38,688 nt of DNA from Gallionellales bacterium RIFCSPLOWO2_02_FULL_59_110 (lineage in GTDB: Bacteria > Pseudomonadota > Gammaproteobacteria > Burkholderiales > Gallionellaceae): contig MGXA01000093.1 in assembly GCA_001801215.1 (NCBI GenBank), positions 16,574-55,261 of the forward strand. The letters run 5' to 3'. The notes under the pieces were generated by a model. It worked only from the letters and a program-made list of their open reading frames with translations, was not told the origin of the DNA and did no database searches. This document shows positions 9,807-19,315 of this stretch, piece by piece; the stretch's first letter is position 1, and each line of letters begins with the position of its first letter. The translations under genes were made by a program, and so were the position numbers.

Positions 9807-9957
9807 ATACTACGCTGGCTGCGGGGTGCGAATTTAATCCGGCCCCTTCTAAACCCCGGTGCCATGATGCGTGTGTGTAACATGCAAACCTTTGCAGAGC
9901 TAGGATATACGGCATTGTTGAAATCGAATTTGCGTTATGGCATCGGGAGGCTACCGC

Positions 9958-10251
9958 ATGGATGTACATTTTTTCTTGCGCCAACGAATTGCATTCATTC
10001 GCCAGCTATACGACATTACTTCGGCACCATACGTTGAGTGCAAACGAAAAATTGAGGCCGGAGAAGAACCATTTGTGCCACCGTATAGTGAGGATGGCGA
10101 ACCCCCATTTCTCAATTCAACAAAATATGTTGTGCTGATTTTTATGAGTACCGCTGCTTATGGTTTGACAACCTACCTCGGCATAACATCAGCTTTCAGG
10201 CCGTGGAAGAATACCTCGGGTAAACAGTGGTGGGACAGACTCTTCCGTTGA
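9958..10251 (+). CDS. conserved hypothetical protein, probably 3'-truncated
   Basis: ORF of 97 residues with a strong ribosome site (GGGAGG about 8 nt before ATG). The first half, MDVHFFLRQRIAFIRQLYD to EEPFVPPYSEDGEPPFL, resembles from memory the start of a longer family of uncharacterised bacterial proteins in which the sequence continues with a different, longer region. Here it switches to a hydrophobic stretch (KYVVLIFMSTAAYGLTTYLG) and ends WWDRLFR. It is either a truncated or a rearranged copy; no function can be assigned. It lies in the accessory stretch between tas and fbaB. Confidence 0.55.
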   Translation: MDVHFFLRQRIAFIRQLYDITSAPYVECKRKIEAGEEPFVPPYSEDGEPPFLNSTKYVVLIFMSTAAYGLTTYLGITSAFRPWKNTSGKQWWDRLFR

Positions 10252-10384
10252 TTGAACTCGCGGTGCAATAAGCGTAGTGCATTTCACCAAACAATCACCA
10301 CATGCGGAGCAATGTCCGTTGCACATCGACAGTGCAGGGTTTTGCGCCCTACCAAGCCTATGGCCTAACCGGCCTCACTTTCCC

Positions 10385-10423
10385 AAAGTGGCGCACAGGC
10401 TGTATCCGAATCCGGCACCGTGA
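10385..10423 (+). pseudogene. remnant of a second tas 3' end
   Basis: Bases 10391-10423 read in frame as AHRLYPNPAP followed by TGA, and the DNA matches the last 33 nt of tas (9108-9140 region, HRVYPNPAP-stop) with about three differences. Upstream codons lose similarity within a few residues. Either a second aldo-keto reductase gene once stood here, or the end of tas was duplicated when the intervening accessory DNA (about 1.28 kb) arrived. Confidence 0.65.
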
Positions 10424-10546
10424 TGCTGCCCCAAAACAGGCTCCCGTTTCCGGAGCAATTCCAGAGTAGGTAATACTCCTTATATGAGTTTACGGGCGCT
10501 CGGATTAGACTTCGCAATCATGTATCCACATACCAAGGAGATGAAC

Positions 10547-10777
10547 ATGTCGAACCAAGTGCAAATTATGATTGACCGGGACGTTTACGACAGCCTGCAG
10601 ATGCTTATGGTGCCGCCGATAAACGATGCCAGCAGCGCCATCAAGTCGTTGTTGGAGTACGAAGGACACGCCAGCCCGGCCGCTCTCGCGCTGGGCGCGG
10701 CGGGTCAGCACTTCAGCATGGCCGAAGAACTGGAACGCGCCAATACGGGCATCTACGAAGGCGGCGGAAATACATAA
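10547..10777 (+). CDS. small hypothetical protein, possible antitoxin-like
   Basis: Protein of 76 residues, MSNQVQIMIDRDVYDSLQML onward. The GGAG at 10537-10540 favours ATG at 10547 over ATG at 10541. The short N-terminal strand (VQIMIDRDVYDSL) followed by helical segments resembles small ribbon-helix-helix or antitoxin-type proteins, but no family is recognised and no toxin gene follows. The 3' end overlaps the tail of the decayed purT on the other strand. Confidence 0.5.
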   Translation: MSNQVQIMIDRDVYDSLQMLMVPPINDASSAIKSLLEYEGHASPAALALGAAGQHFSMAEELERANTGIYEGGGNT

Positions 10778-11043
10778 GGGAGGGTGCGCGGCACGCCTTC
10801 CGGGGGGCTCGGGGCTGGTTCAGGCACGCTGTCTTGATTGCTTGCTTTGCTTGCCGCCAGCTTCGCGCGCTCCCGCGCCTTCCCAATATCCTTGTCATTC
10901 GACAGCGCCGCGCCCATGCGGTGGCGCGAGGGTTCCGCTTTGCCGAACAGGCGCAGGCCGTTTTGCGGCACACGCAGTCTGTATCCATTGGCAGGCCGAG
11001 GAGCGGGCGGGCGTGGGCTGCGGCTTTGTCGGGGTAGTCATGC
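10753..11043 (-). pseudogene. decayed 3' part of purT (GAR transformylase 2)
   Basis: Reading the minus strand from about 11037, the frame gives HARPLLGLPMDTDC and then NGLRLFGKAEPSRHRMGAAL, ending DIGKARERAKLAASKAS. This matches the PurT C-terminus, where the family has a LHARAILGLP-like segment, then some 35 residues, then LRLFGKPE..RRMGVALA and a RAxxAA helix. The intermediate residues are missing and no start or ATP-grasp domain is present. The frame runs on with a Pro-rich tail to a stop at 10753. It fills the 350-nt stretch before fbaB that otherwise holds no gene. Confidence 0.6.
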
Positions 11044-11129
11044 CGTTCAGGAGAGCGTTTTTGAACTGTGCGAAATTGTACGCATGGGAGTAATATATCC
11101 TCGCCATTTTAACCACAAGGAGCGAGACC

Positions 11130-12179
11130 ATGACGAACATCGTGCAGTTACTGGGTGATGAAGCAGAGCAATTGCTGGGCTATCGCTGTACCGGCATTTC
11201 GAAGGAATCGCTGCATTTGCCGGGGCCGGACTACGTGGATCGCGTGGTGGCCATGAAAGACCGCAAGGTCGGCGTGCTGCGCAGCCTGCAAACCTTGTAC
11301 GGGCACGGGCGGTTGGCAAACACCGGCTATCTGTCGCTGTTGCCGGTGGATCAGGGCGTGGAACATTCCGGGGCGGCGTCGTTCGCGCCGAACCCGATTT
11401 ATTTCGACCCCGAGAACATCGTCAAGCTGGCCATCGAAGGCGGCTGCAACGGCGTGGCCTCGACGCTCGGCGTATTGTCCTCCGTGGCGCGCCGCTACGC
11501 GCACAAGATTCCGTTCATTGTCAAAATCAACCACAACGAAATTCTGACCTACCCCAACATCTACGACCAGACGCTGTTCGCCAGCGTGGATCAGGCGTTC
11601 AACATGGGCGCGGTGGCGGTGGGCGCGACGGTGTTCTACGGTTCGGAACATTCGCGCCGCCAGATACAGGAAATTTCCGACGCGTTCGAACACGCGCACG
11701 AACTCGGCATGGCGACCATCCTGTGGGCTTATTTGCGCAATTCGGCATTCAAGGTTGGCGACAAGGATTACCACGTTTCCGCCGACCTGACCGGGCAGGC
11801 CAACCATCTCGCGGCGACCATCAACGCCGACATCGTCAAACAGAAAATGGCGGAGAACAACGGCGGCTACAACGCGATCAAGTTCGGCAAGACCCATCCC
11901 AAGGTTTACAGCGAACTGACTACCGACCACCCGATCGACCTGGTGCGCTACCAGGTGGCGAACTGCTACATGGGGCGAGCGGGGCTGATCAACTCCGGCG
12001 GCGAATCGGGCAAGAACGATTTGCAGCAGGCGGTGCGCACTGCGGTAATCAACAAGCGCGCGGGCGGCATGGGGCTGATTCTCGGGCGCAAGGCGTTCCA
12101 GAAGCCGGTGCCGGACGGCATCGCGCTGCTAAATGCGGTTCAGGATGTATATGCGTCGAAAGAGGTGACGGTGGCTTAA
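11130..12179 (+). CDS. fbaB: class I fructose-bisphosphate aldolase (DhnA/FbaB type)
   Basis: Reversibly cleaves fructose 1,6-bisphosphate to dihydroxyacetone phosphate and glyceraldehyde 3-phosphate in glycolysis and gluconeogenesis. The 349-residue protein shows archaeal-type class I features: [12 protein letters not shown] near the N-terminus, [31 protein letters not shown], and the Schiff-base Lys region [16 protein letters not shown] strong AAGGAG lies 8 nt before the ATG. Metal-ligand motifs of class II enzymes are absent. It stands alone between the accessory stretch and the cupredoxin gene. Confidence 0.95.
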   Translation: MTNIVQLLGDEAEQLLGYRCTGISKESLHLPGPDYVDRVVAMKDRKVGVLRSLQTLYGHGRLANTGYLSLLPVDQGVEHSGAASFAPNPIYFDPENIVKLAIEGGCNGVASTLGVLSSVARRYAHKIPFIVKINHNEILTYPNIYDQTLFASVDQAFNMGAVAVGATVFYGSEHSRRQIQEISDAFEHAHELGMATILWAYLRNSAFKVGDKDYHVSADLTGQANHLAATINADIVKQKMAENNGGYNAIKFGKTHPKVYSELTTDHPIDLVRYQVANCYMGRAGLINSGGESGKNDLQQAVRTAVINKRAGGMGLILGRKAFQKPVPDGIALLNAVQDVYASKEVTVA

Positions 12180-12295
12180 CCGCGTGCAATTTGCCGGGTT
12201 GCATGGAGATTCCGGCGTGCCGCCATGCTTTGAATATTTGACATTCCTATTACGTCTGTAGAGCTTTGCTAACCCGCAACGATAAGGAGACAGAT

Positions 12296-12625
12296 ATGAG
12301 AACAAAGAGATTTTTGGCAACCCTCGTTTTGATTGGCATCTGTCAAGTTTCGCTGGCCGCAGAAGTGACGGTGACCATGGCAAACTGGGAATTTTCACCG
12401 AAAGTTGTCAACATCGAGGTCGGCGACACAGTTATATTCGAAAACAACGATGACAGCATTCACAGCGTGATTTTTCCGGACGAGAGCATCCAATCTTTGG
12501 AAGTCCTGAAGATGGAGAAAAAGTTTCTCGTGAAGTTCGAGAAGGTCGGCGAATTTCCATTTTTTTGTAAACAGCACAAAGACTTCAGCATGAATGGCAA
12601 GGTTATCGTCTTGCCCAAGAAATAG
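12296..12625 (+). CDS. periplasmic plastocyanin/azurin-like cupredoxin
   Basis: Small type 1 copper protein of 109 residues, probably a periplasmic electron carrier or copper handler. Residues 1-22 form a signal peptide (RTKRFLATLVLIGICQVSLAA). The mature part has TMANWEFSPKVVNIEVGDTV, ligand H56 (DSIHSVIF), then C91, H94 and M99 in FFCKQHKDFSMNGKVIV, a complete His/Cys/His/Met ligand set. AAGGAGA precedes the ATG; an in-frame ATG 30 nt earlier is discounted. It is convergent with the EamA exporter gene. The electron-transfer partner is unknown. Confidence 0.9.
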   Translation: MRTKRFLATLVLIGICQVSLAAEVTVTMANWEFSPKVVNIEVGDTVIFENNDDSIHSVIFPDESIQSLEVLKMEKKFLVKFEKVGEFPFFCKQHKDFSMNGKVIVLPKK

Positions 12626-12723
12626 TTTTTGCCTATTTCTGCCCCGGATGCGGTGGCGGCTGCGGGCACACGGCGGATTGCCCACAAGAGGTCACACACG
12701 CTCCGCAGGGCAAGGCGACGGGT

Positions 12724-13632
12724 TCAGCCATGAGTTTTTCCGGTTGCTCCGTATAGCCTGCCCGACAGCAGGCTGGCGGAAACGATCAGCAACGCGCCGA
12801 TCCAGTCGCGCGGCTGCATCGCCTCACCGGCAAGGAAATACGCCGAGGCGGCTGCGACCACTAGCTCGAACAGGAACAGGACGATGGCGCGGTTGGCCGG
12901 CAGATAGGCTAGGGCATACTGCACGACGAAACTGACGGCGCACAGCACGACGCCGAGCAGCGCGAGGATCAGCCAGGTTTGCGCATTGATTGCCAGCAAC
13001 TGGCCCGGCAAACCGCCTTGCCATAGCAGCAGCGGCGCGGTCAGCAGGGCGGTGCCGAGCCATACGCTGCTGGATTTTGCCTCCACGCTCAGGTGCGCGG
13101 CGCGGCGCGATACCACGTTGGACAGCGCAAAAGCCATACCCGACGACAGGCCGATCCATTCGGCGAGATTGGCCGGCAGCGGCAGCCCGAGATGCGGCTC
13201 CCACAGCATGACGAACGCCCCGCCAAGCGACAACGCGATGATGAGGTAGCCGTAGCGGTTGAGCCGCTCGCCGAGCAGCCAGTAGGAGAACAGGATGGTC
13301 CACAGCGGCGCGAGATAGAACAGCAGCAGCACGCGCATCACCTCGCCGTGCAGCACCGCCAGCACATAGCCGAGATTCGTCCAGCCCACGCTCAGCGCCA
13401 GGAACAGCACCCACCGGCCTTTGCCGTCCCTGTGATGCTGGCGCAGTTCGCGCCACACGCGCGGCAGCATGAACGCGCCGCACAGCATCGCCAGCAGATA
13501 GGTGAGCAGCGTCGCCAGCGCGCCGGACACGCCGGCATCCTGCAACACGCGGAAGGGATACCAGATCAGCCCCCACACCAGCGCTCCGCTGAATACGCCT
13601 GCCAACGGCAGCAGATTTTGTTTTGATGGCAC
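12724..13632 (-). CDS. EamA/DMT-superfamily exporter
   Basis: Inner-membrane transporter of 302 residues with ten predicted helices in two EamA repeats (about 10-140 and 155-295). Recognisable segments are GALVWGLIWYPFRVLQ at the start, LLFYLAPLWTILFSYWLLGERLNRYG ending the first repeat, and FLFELVVAAASAYFLAGEAM with DWIGALLIVSASLLSG in the second. The glutamate-containing LGERL and AGEAM turns are typical of drug/metabolite exporters. The substrate cannot be told from sequence. It is divergent from dapC, with a dRS3-like palindrome between them. Confidence 0.88.
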   Translation of the reverse strand: MPSKQNLLPLAGVFSGALVWGLIWYPFRVLQDAGVSGALATLLTYLLAMLCGAFMLPRVWRELRQHHRDGKGRWVLFLALSVGWTNLGYVLAVLHGEVMRVLLLFYLAPLWTILFSYWLLGERLNRYGYLIIALSLGGAFVMLWEPHLGLPLPANLAEWIGLSSGMAFALSNVVSRRAAHLSVEAKSSSVWLGTALLTAPLLLWQGGLPGQLLAINAQTWLILALLGVVLCAVSFVVQYALAYLPANRAIVLFLFELVVAAASAYFLAGEAMQPRDWIGALLIVSASLLSGRLYGATGKTHG

Positions 13633-13673
13633 TGGCTACGCCTTTATAATTCGGCAACTTAAAAAATATCTGA

Positions 13674-13693
13674 ATTCCCGCCCGCGCGGGAAT
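13674..13693. repeat. dRS3-like palindrome (ATTCCC-N8-GGGAAT)
   Basis: ATTCCC (13674-13679), eight GC-rich bases and GGGAAT (13688-13693) match the 20-bp dRS3 pattern known from Neisseria. On the minus strand the surrounding bases translate as VIPARAGIQ, the peptide typical of this dispersed repeat family in proteobacteria. It ends 12 nt before the dapC ATG and occupies its ribosome-binding region. Confidence 0.75.
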
Positions 13694-13704
13694 GACGAAC
13701 AAAA

Positions 13705-14919
13705 ATGAATCCCGACTTGAACAAGCTCCAGCCCTACCCGTTTCAGAAACTCGCCGCGCTGTTTCGCGAGGTCACGCCGAACCCGGACTATCGCGCGATC
13801 AGCCTGTCCATCGGCGAACCGAAACACGCCACGCCGCAATTCATCAAGGATGCGCTGACCGCCAGCATCGACGGGCTGGCGAATTATCCCACAACCGCCG
13901 GCAGCGACGCGCTGCGCAATGCCATCGCAAACTGGCTGGCGGCGCGCTACGACATTCCGGCGCCGGATGCGAAGACCCCCGCTTTAGATCCAAAAACTCA
14001 AATCCTGCCGGTGAACGGTAGCCGCGAGGCGCTGTTTGCCTTCGCCCAGGCGGTGATCGACCGGACAAAAAACCAGCCTGCGGTGATCTGCCCCAACCCG
14101 TTCTACCAGATATACGAAGGCGCGGCGCTGCTCGCCGGGGCCACGCCGCATTACCTCAACACTATGCCGGAAAACGACTACGCGCTGAACTTCGCGCAGC
14201 TTCCGGAAGAGACCTGGCAGCGCGCGCAACTAATTTACGTGTGTTCGCCGGGCAATCCGACCGGGCGCGTGATGCCACTGGAGGAATGGCGGGAACTGTT
14301 TGAAATGTCGGATCGCTACGGCTTCGCGATCGCCTCGGACGAGTGTTACTCGGAAATCTATTTCGGAACTGACAGGCCGTTAGGCGCGTTGCAGGCCGCG
14401 CAGCAACTCGGGCGCGGCGACTACAAGAACCTCGTGGTGTTCTCCAGTCTGTCGAAGCGCTCCAACGTGCCGGGGATGCGCTCCGGCTTCGTCGCGGGCG
14501 ACGCGGCTATCATCGCGAAATTCGCGTTGTACCGCACCTACCACGGCTCGGCGATGAATCCGGCAATCCAATCCGCGAGCATCGCCGCGTGGAGCGACGA
14601 GGCGCATGTCGCGGAAAACCGCCGCCTGTATGCGGAGAAATTCGCCAGAGTGCTGGATATCCTCGAGCCGGTGTTGCCGGTCGCCATGCCCGACGCCGGT
14701 TTCTACCTGTGGGTGCGCACGCCGGTCGCCGATACCGCTTTCGCGCAGGCCCTGTATCGCGACTATAATGTGACCGTGCTGCCGGGCAGCTATCTGGCGC
14801 GCGCCGCGCAGGGCGCGAACCCCGGCGAAAATTTTGTGCGCCTGGCGCTGGTCGCCGGCACGGCAGAGACCGTGGAAGCGGCGCAAAGAATCAAAGAGCT
14901 TGTAGCTGGTGGCCTGTAG
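13705..14919 (+). CDS. dapC: succinyldiaminopimelate transaminase
   Basis: PLP-dependent class I/II aminotransferase that converts N-succinyl-2-amino-6-ketopimelate to N-succinyl-LL-diaminopimelate in lysine/peptidoglycan synthesis. The 404-residue protein shows ISLSIGEPKHATP at the N-terminus, YVCSPGNPTGRVM, ASDECYSEIYF, and the PLP Lys in FSSLSKRSNVPGMRSGF. Its neighbour dapD catalyses the preceding step, which supports DapC over other fold-I aminotransferases. The start at MNPDLNKLQPYPFQKL is canonical, but its upstream region is a dRS3-like repeat with no clear Shine-Dalgarno. The last codons (KELVAGGL) lie inside another inverted repeat, so the original C-terminus may have been replaced. 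Confidence 0.93.
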   Translation: MNPDLNKLQPYPFQKLAALFREVTPNPDYRAISLSIGEPKHATPQFIKDALTASIDGLANYPTTAGSDALRNAIANWLAARYDIPAPDAKTPALDPKTQILPVNGSREALFAFAQAVIDRTKNQPAVICPNPFYQIYEGAALLAGATPHYLNTMPENDYALNFAQLPEETWQRAQLIYVCSPGNPTGRVMPLEEWRELFEMSDRYGFAIASDECYSEIYFGTDRPLGALQAAQQLGRGDYKNLVVFSSLSKRSNVPGMRSGFVAGDAAIIAKFALYRTYHGSAMNPAIQSASIAAWSDEAHVAENRRLYAEKFARVLDILEPVLPVAMPDAGFYLWVRTPVADTAFAQALYRDYNVTVLPGSYLARAAQGANPGENFVRLALVAGTAETVEAAQRIKELVAGGL

Positions 14920-14952
14920 CTTGTAGCTACCCCCTACAAGCAACAAGCTACC
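14898..14952. repeat. GTAGCTTGTAGCT inverted repeat at the dapC 3' end
   Basis: The stretch contains GCTTGTAGCTGG, CTGTAGCTTGTAGCTACC and then the inverted CTACAAGCAACAAGCTACC. It begins inside the last codons of dapC, includes its stop, and ends about 25 nt before dapD. It can fold into a long hairpin. Confidence 0.7.
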
Positions 14953-14977
14953 CGCTATTCATTCAACAGGAACCATC

Positions 14978-15799
14978 ATGGAACAATTGCAGCAAATCAT
15001 CGAACAGAATTTCGAGCGCCGCGCCGAAATTACCCCGCACAACGCCGACGCGCGCCTCAAGGAGGCGGTCGATACCGTCATCGGCCAACTCGACCAAGGC
15101 AAGCTGCGCGTCGCCGAAAAGATCGACGGGCAGTGGGTGACGCACCAATGGCTGAAAAAAGCCGTGCTGCTGTCGTTCCGCATCGAAGACAACTCCTTCA
15201 TCAAGGGCGGTTTCACCAACTACTACGACAAGGTGCCGTCCAAGTTCGCCGACTACAACAGCCGCGACTTCCGCGAGGGCGGCTTCCGCGTGGTGCCGCC
15301 GGCGGCAGCGCGCAAGGGCGCGTTCATCGCGAAGAATGTGGTGCTGATGCCATCCTACGTGAACATCGGCGCGTACGTCGATGAAGGCGCGATGGTGGAC
15401 ACCTGGGCGACAGTCGGCTCGTGCGCGCAGATCGGCAAGCACGTGCATCTTTCCGGCGGCGTCGGCATCGGCGGGGTGCTGGAACCGGTGCAGGCCAACC
15501 CCACCATCATCGGCGACAATTGCTTCATCGGCGCGCGCTCGGAAATCGTCGAGGGCGTGATCGTGGAAGACAACAGCGTGATCTCGATGGGCGTGTTCAT
15601 CGGCCAGAGCACCAAGATTTACGACCGCGAGACCGGCGAAGTCAGCTATGGCCGTGTGCCGGCCGGCTCGGTGGTGGTCAGCGGCAACCTGCCTTCCGCC
15701 GACGGCAAATACAGTCTGTATTGCGCCGTGATCGTAAAGAAGGTGGATGAGAAGACGCGCGGCAAGGTGGGCATCAACGAATTGCTGCGAGGCATTTAG
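14978..15799 (+). CDS. dapD: tetrahydrodipicolinate N-succinyltransferase
   Basis: Transfers succinyl from succinyl-CoA to tetrahydrodipicolinate in the succinylase branch of the diaminopimelate pathway. The 273-residue protein has the alpha-helical N-terminal domain (about 1-100, [35 protein letters not shown]) and a C-terminal left-handed beta-helix with hexapeptide repeats from about 105 ([50 protein letters not shown]). The length is typical, and the family acts as a trimer. It lies 58 nt after dapC and probably shares its transcript; the second 72-bp inverted element follows its stop. Confidence 0.97.
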   Translation: MEQLQQIIEQNFERRAEITPHNADARLKEAVDTVIGQLDQGKLRVAEKIDGQWVTHQWLKKAVLLSFRIEDNSFIKGGFTNYYDKVPSKFADYNSRDFREGGFRVVPPAAARKGAFIAKNVVLMPSYVNIGAYVDEGAMVDTWATVGSCAQIGKHVHLSGGVGIGGVLEPVQANPTIIGDNCFIGARSEIVEGVIVEDNSVISMGVFIGQSTKIYDRETGEVSYGRVPAGSVVVSGNLPSADGKYSLYCAVIVKKVDEKTRGKVGINELLRGI

Positions 15800-15800
15800 C

Positions 15801-15872
15801 GTAGGGGCGCAATTCATTGCGCCCTTGAAATTCAGTTGCAATGAATCAGGGAGCAATGAATTGCGCCCCTAC
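15801..15872. repeat. 72-bp inverted element, copy 2
   Basis: Arms at 15801-15824 and 15849-15872 (24 nt each, one mismatch) surround a 24-nt loop, exactly the geometry of the copy at 8001-8072. The arms differ from copy 1 mainly by compensating G/A and C/T changes (GCGCAATTCATTGCGC), while the loops are unrelated. It starts 2 nt after the dapD stop and ends 17 nt before the pilU start. Confidence 0.92.
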
Positions 15873-15888
15873 GAACACGGAGAGCAAC

Positions 15889-17058
15889 ATGATCGTCACA
15901 CCATTGCTGCAACTCGCCGCCGACAAACAGGCTTCCGATTTGTTTTTTTCGGTCGGCGCACCGGTCAACATCAAGATCGACGGCATCACGATGCCGGTCA
16001 ATGCGCAGACACTGGATGCCGCGATCATCAGGCGCATCGCCTACGAAATGATGAGCCCGAAACAGATCGCCGAATTCGAAGCGGAAATGGAGATGAATTT
16101 CTCGTTTCGCGCCGATGGCACCGGCAATTTTCGCGTCAACGTTTTCCGCCAGCGCAACGACATTGCCGTCGTGATCCGTCATGTCAAGGGAAAGATCGAA
16201 AACGTGGAGAATCTGCACCTGCCCAATGTGCTGAAAGAGCTGATCATGGAGAAGCGCGGCCTGGTGCTGGTGGTCGGCGCGACCGGTTCCGGCAAGTCCA
16301 CCACGCTCGCCGCGATGATCGAGCATCGTAACGCGACCAAGAGCGGCCACATTCTGACCATCGAAGATCCGGTCGAATACATTTTCGGGCACGGCAAGTC
16401 CATCGTAAACCAGCGCGAAATCGGCACCGATACCCTGTGCTACGAGAATGCGTTGTCCAGCGGGATGCGCGAAGCGCCGGACGTGCTGATGATCGGCGAG
16501 GTGCGCGACCGCGACACCCTCAAGCATGCGCTGATTTTCGCGCAGACCGGCCACCTGTGCCTGACCACGCTGCATGCCAACAACAGCTACCACGCATTGA
16601 ACCGCATCGTGAATTTTTTCCCCTACGACTCGCGGCAAAGCGTGTTATCCGACCTGTCGATGTGCCTGCGCGCGGTGATCTCGCAACGCCTGGTGCGCAA
16701 CGTGCAAGGCAAGCAAATGCCGGCCGTCGAAGTCCTGCTGAACACTTCGCTGATCGCCGATCTGATCAAGAACGACGAGATCGACAAGATTCGCGAAGCC
16801 ATCGAGAAAAGCGTTTCCGCCGGATCGCAAACCTTCGAGCAGGCGTTATACAGGCTGTTCAAAACCGGGCAGATCACCAAGGAAGAGGCGATGCGCAACG
16901 CCGATTCGGCGAGCAATTTGGCAACGCTGATCGATTTCTCGGAGCGCACCAAATCCATGCAGGTGCCGACATTCAACCCGGACGATGACGCGCCGGAGAT
17001 ATCGAAGCCGCCATCCGATTTCAGCGGCATCAAGCTCAATCTAGACGAACCGAAATGA
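15889..17058 (+). CDS. pilU: type IV pilus retraction ATPase, PilU-like
   Basis: Hexameric secretion-type ATPase that powers or assists pilus retraction at the inner membrane. The 389-residue product has the N-terminal domain (ASDLFFSVGAPVNIKIDG), Walker A GATGSGKST, the Asp box ILTIEDPVEYIF, Walker B APDVLMIGEVRDRDT, and the His box TGHLCLTTLHANN. The long C-terminal tail after the AIRLR-equivalent region (TFNPDDDAPEISKPPSDF) and SIVNQREIGTDT point to PilU rather than PilT. The ATG at 15889 follows GGAG by 6-7 nt; an in-frame ATG 48 nt upstream lies in the repeat and is rejected. No pilT or other pilus gene is nearby; the gene sits between dapD and dapE. Confidence 0.88.
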   Translation: MIVTPLLQLAADKQASDLFFSVGAPVNIKIDGITMPVNAQTLDAAIIRRIAYEMMSPKQIAEFEAEMEMNFSFRADGTGNFRVNVFRQRNDIAVVIRHVKGKIENVENLHLPNVLKELIMEKRGLVLVVGATGSGKSTTLAAMIEHRNATKSGHILTIEDPVEYIFGHGKSIVNQREIGTDTLCYENALSSGMREAPDVLMIGEVRDRDTLKHALIFAQTGHLCLTTLHANNSYHALNRIVNFFPYDSRQSVLSDLSMCLRAVISQRLVRNVQGKQMPAVEVLLNTSLIADLIKNDEIDKIREAIEKSVSAGSQTFEQALYRLFKTGQITKEEAMRNADSASNLATLIDFSERTKSMQVPTFNPDDDAPEISKPPSDFSGIKLNLDEPK

Positions 17059-17067
17059 AACGGATGA

Positions 17068-18209
<1,142 letters not shown>

Positions 18210-18210
<1 letters not shown>

Positions 18211-18410
18211 TGAAATACATCGTCTTGATCCTGCTCATCGTCGCGCTGCTGTGGATCGCTTCCATTGCTTGGGCGAACCGGCGGAGCAAATCTCCCTACG
18301 ACGGCGGCAGCGGCAGCGGAGGAGATTCCGGTGGAAGTTCTTCCTCAAGCTGCAACGGTAGCGATGGCGGCTGCGGCGGCGGTGATGGCGGCGGAGGCGG
18401 GGGCGACTGA
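18210..18410 (+). CDS. small single-helix membrane protein with Gly/Ser/Cys-rich tail
   Basis: Protein of 66 residues, not assigned to a family. Residues 1-22 form one hydrophobic helix (MKYIVLILLIVALLWIASIAW), followed by a short basic stretch (NRRSKS) and a low-complexity tail of Gly and Ser with two Cys (SSCNGSDGGCGGGDGGGGG). It overlaps the dapE stop and the prmB start by one base each (TGATG on both sides), so it is tightly coupled to both and unlikely to be a chance ORF. The tail is likely cytoplasmic by the positive-inside rule. Gly/Cys tails of this sort occur on some membrane proteins of unknown role. Confidence 0.72.
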
Positions 18411-19312
18411 TGAGCGACTATTTTTCCGGCGCGACACACAACCTGCACACCGTGCGCGACTGGCTGCGCTTCGCGGTGAGCCGCTTCAACCAGGCCAAAC
18501 TGTTTTTCGGGCACGGCAGCGGCAACGCCTACGACGAGGCCGCCTACCTGATCCTGCACACGCTGCACCTGCCGCTCGACCGGCTCGACCCGTTTCTCGA
18601 TGCGCACCTGACCGACATGGAACGCGCCGAAGTGTCGAACATCCTCCAGCAGCGCGTCGAGCAGCGCGTGCCGGCCGCCTACCTGACGCATGAAGCCCTG
18701 CTCGGCGATTTCAGTTTCTACGTGGACGAGCGCGTCATCGTGCCGCGCTCGTTCATCGCCGAACTGCTGCTCGAACAGCTCGCGCCGTGGATCGCCGAGC
18801 CGGAAGAAATCGGCAGCGCGCTGGATCTGTGTACCGGCAGCGGCTGCCTCGCCATCCTCGCCGCTTACGCCTTCCCCAACGCCTGCATCGACGCGGTGGA
18901 TCTGTCGGCGGCGGCGCTGTCCGTCGCCGAACGCAACGTTTCAGATTACGGCCTGCAAGACCGCATCAGCCTGATCGAATCGGATCTGTTCGCCAAGCTG
19001 GGCGGCAGGCAATACGACCTAATCGTCAGCAACCCGCCCTACGTGGACGCCGCATCGGTCGCCGCGCTGCCGCCGGAATACCTGCACGAGCCGAAACTGG
19101 CTCTGGGCAGCGGCAGCGACGGGCTGGACGCGACGCGCATCATCCTCGAACACGCCGCGCAACATCTCAGCGCAAACGGCCTGCTGGTCGTCGAGATCGG
19201 CCACAACCGCGAGGTATTGGAGGCCGCCTACCCGAACCTGCCGTTCACCTGGCTGGACGTCAGCGGCGGCGACCAGTTCGTGTTCATGCTGCACAGGAAC
19301 GACCTGTCATAA
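18410..19312 (+). CDS. prmB: ribosomal protein L3 N5-glutamine methyltransferase
   Basis: SAM-dependent methyltransferase that methylates a glutamine of ribosomal protein L3. The 300-residue protein has an N-terminal helical domain (residues 1-100, DWLRFAVSRFNQAKLFFGHG) and a Rossmann methyltransferase domain with motif I ALDLCTGSGCLAILAA and the catalytic NPPY in DLIVSNPPYVDAASV. The long N-terminus and LTHEALLGDFSFYVDERVIVPRS favour PrmB over the paralog PrmC. It is the last gene of the dapC-to-prmB run and ends 3 nt before the restriction-modification methylase. Confidence 0.93.
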   Translation: MSDYFSGATHNLHTVRDWLRFAVSRFNQAKLFFGHGSGNAYDEAAYLILHTLHLPLDRLDPFLDAHLTDMERAEVSNILQQRVEQRVPAAYLTHEALLGDFSFYVDERVIVPRSFIAELLLEQLAPWIAEPEEIGSALDLCTGSGCLAILAAYAFPNACIDAVDLSAAALSVAERNVSDYGLQDRISLIESDLFAKLGGRQYDLIVSNPPYVDAASVAALPPEYLHEPKLALGSGSDGLDATRIILEHAAQHLSANGLLVVEIGHNREVLEAAYPNLPFTWLDVSGGDQFVFMLHRNDLS

Positions 19313-19315
19313 ATC

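Noticed and set aside
9799..9817. Hairpin CAGCGTAG-ATA-CTACGCTG as terminator after the antitoxin.
   Set aside because: The stem is good but is followed by GC-rich sequence without a T tract, so it was not called as an intrinsic terminator.
18296..18691. Minus-strand ORF with Pro-rich end opposite the Gly-rich gene.
   Set aside because: It is the complement of the Gly/Ser repeat and prmB; no start site or family support.
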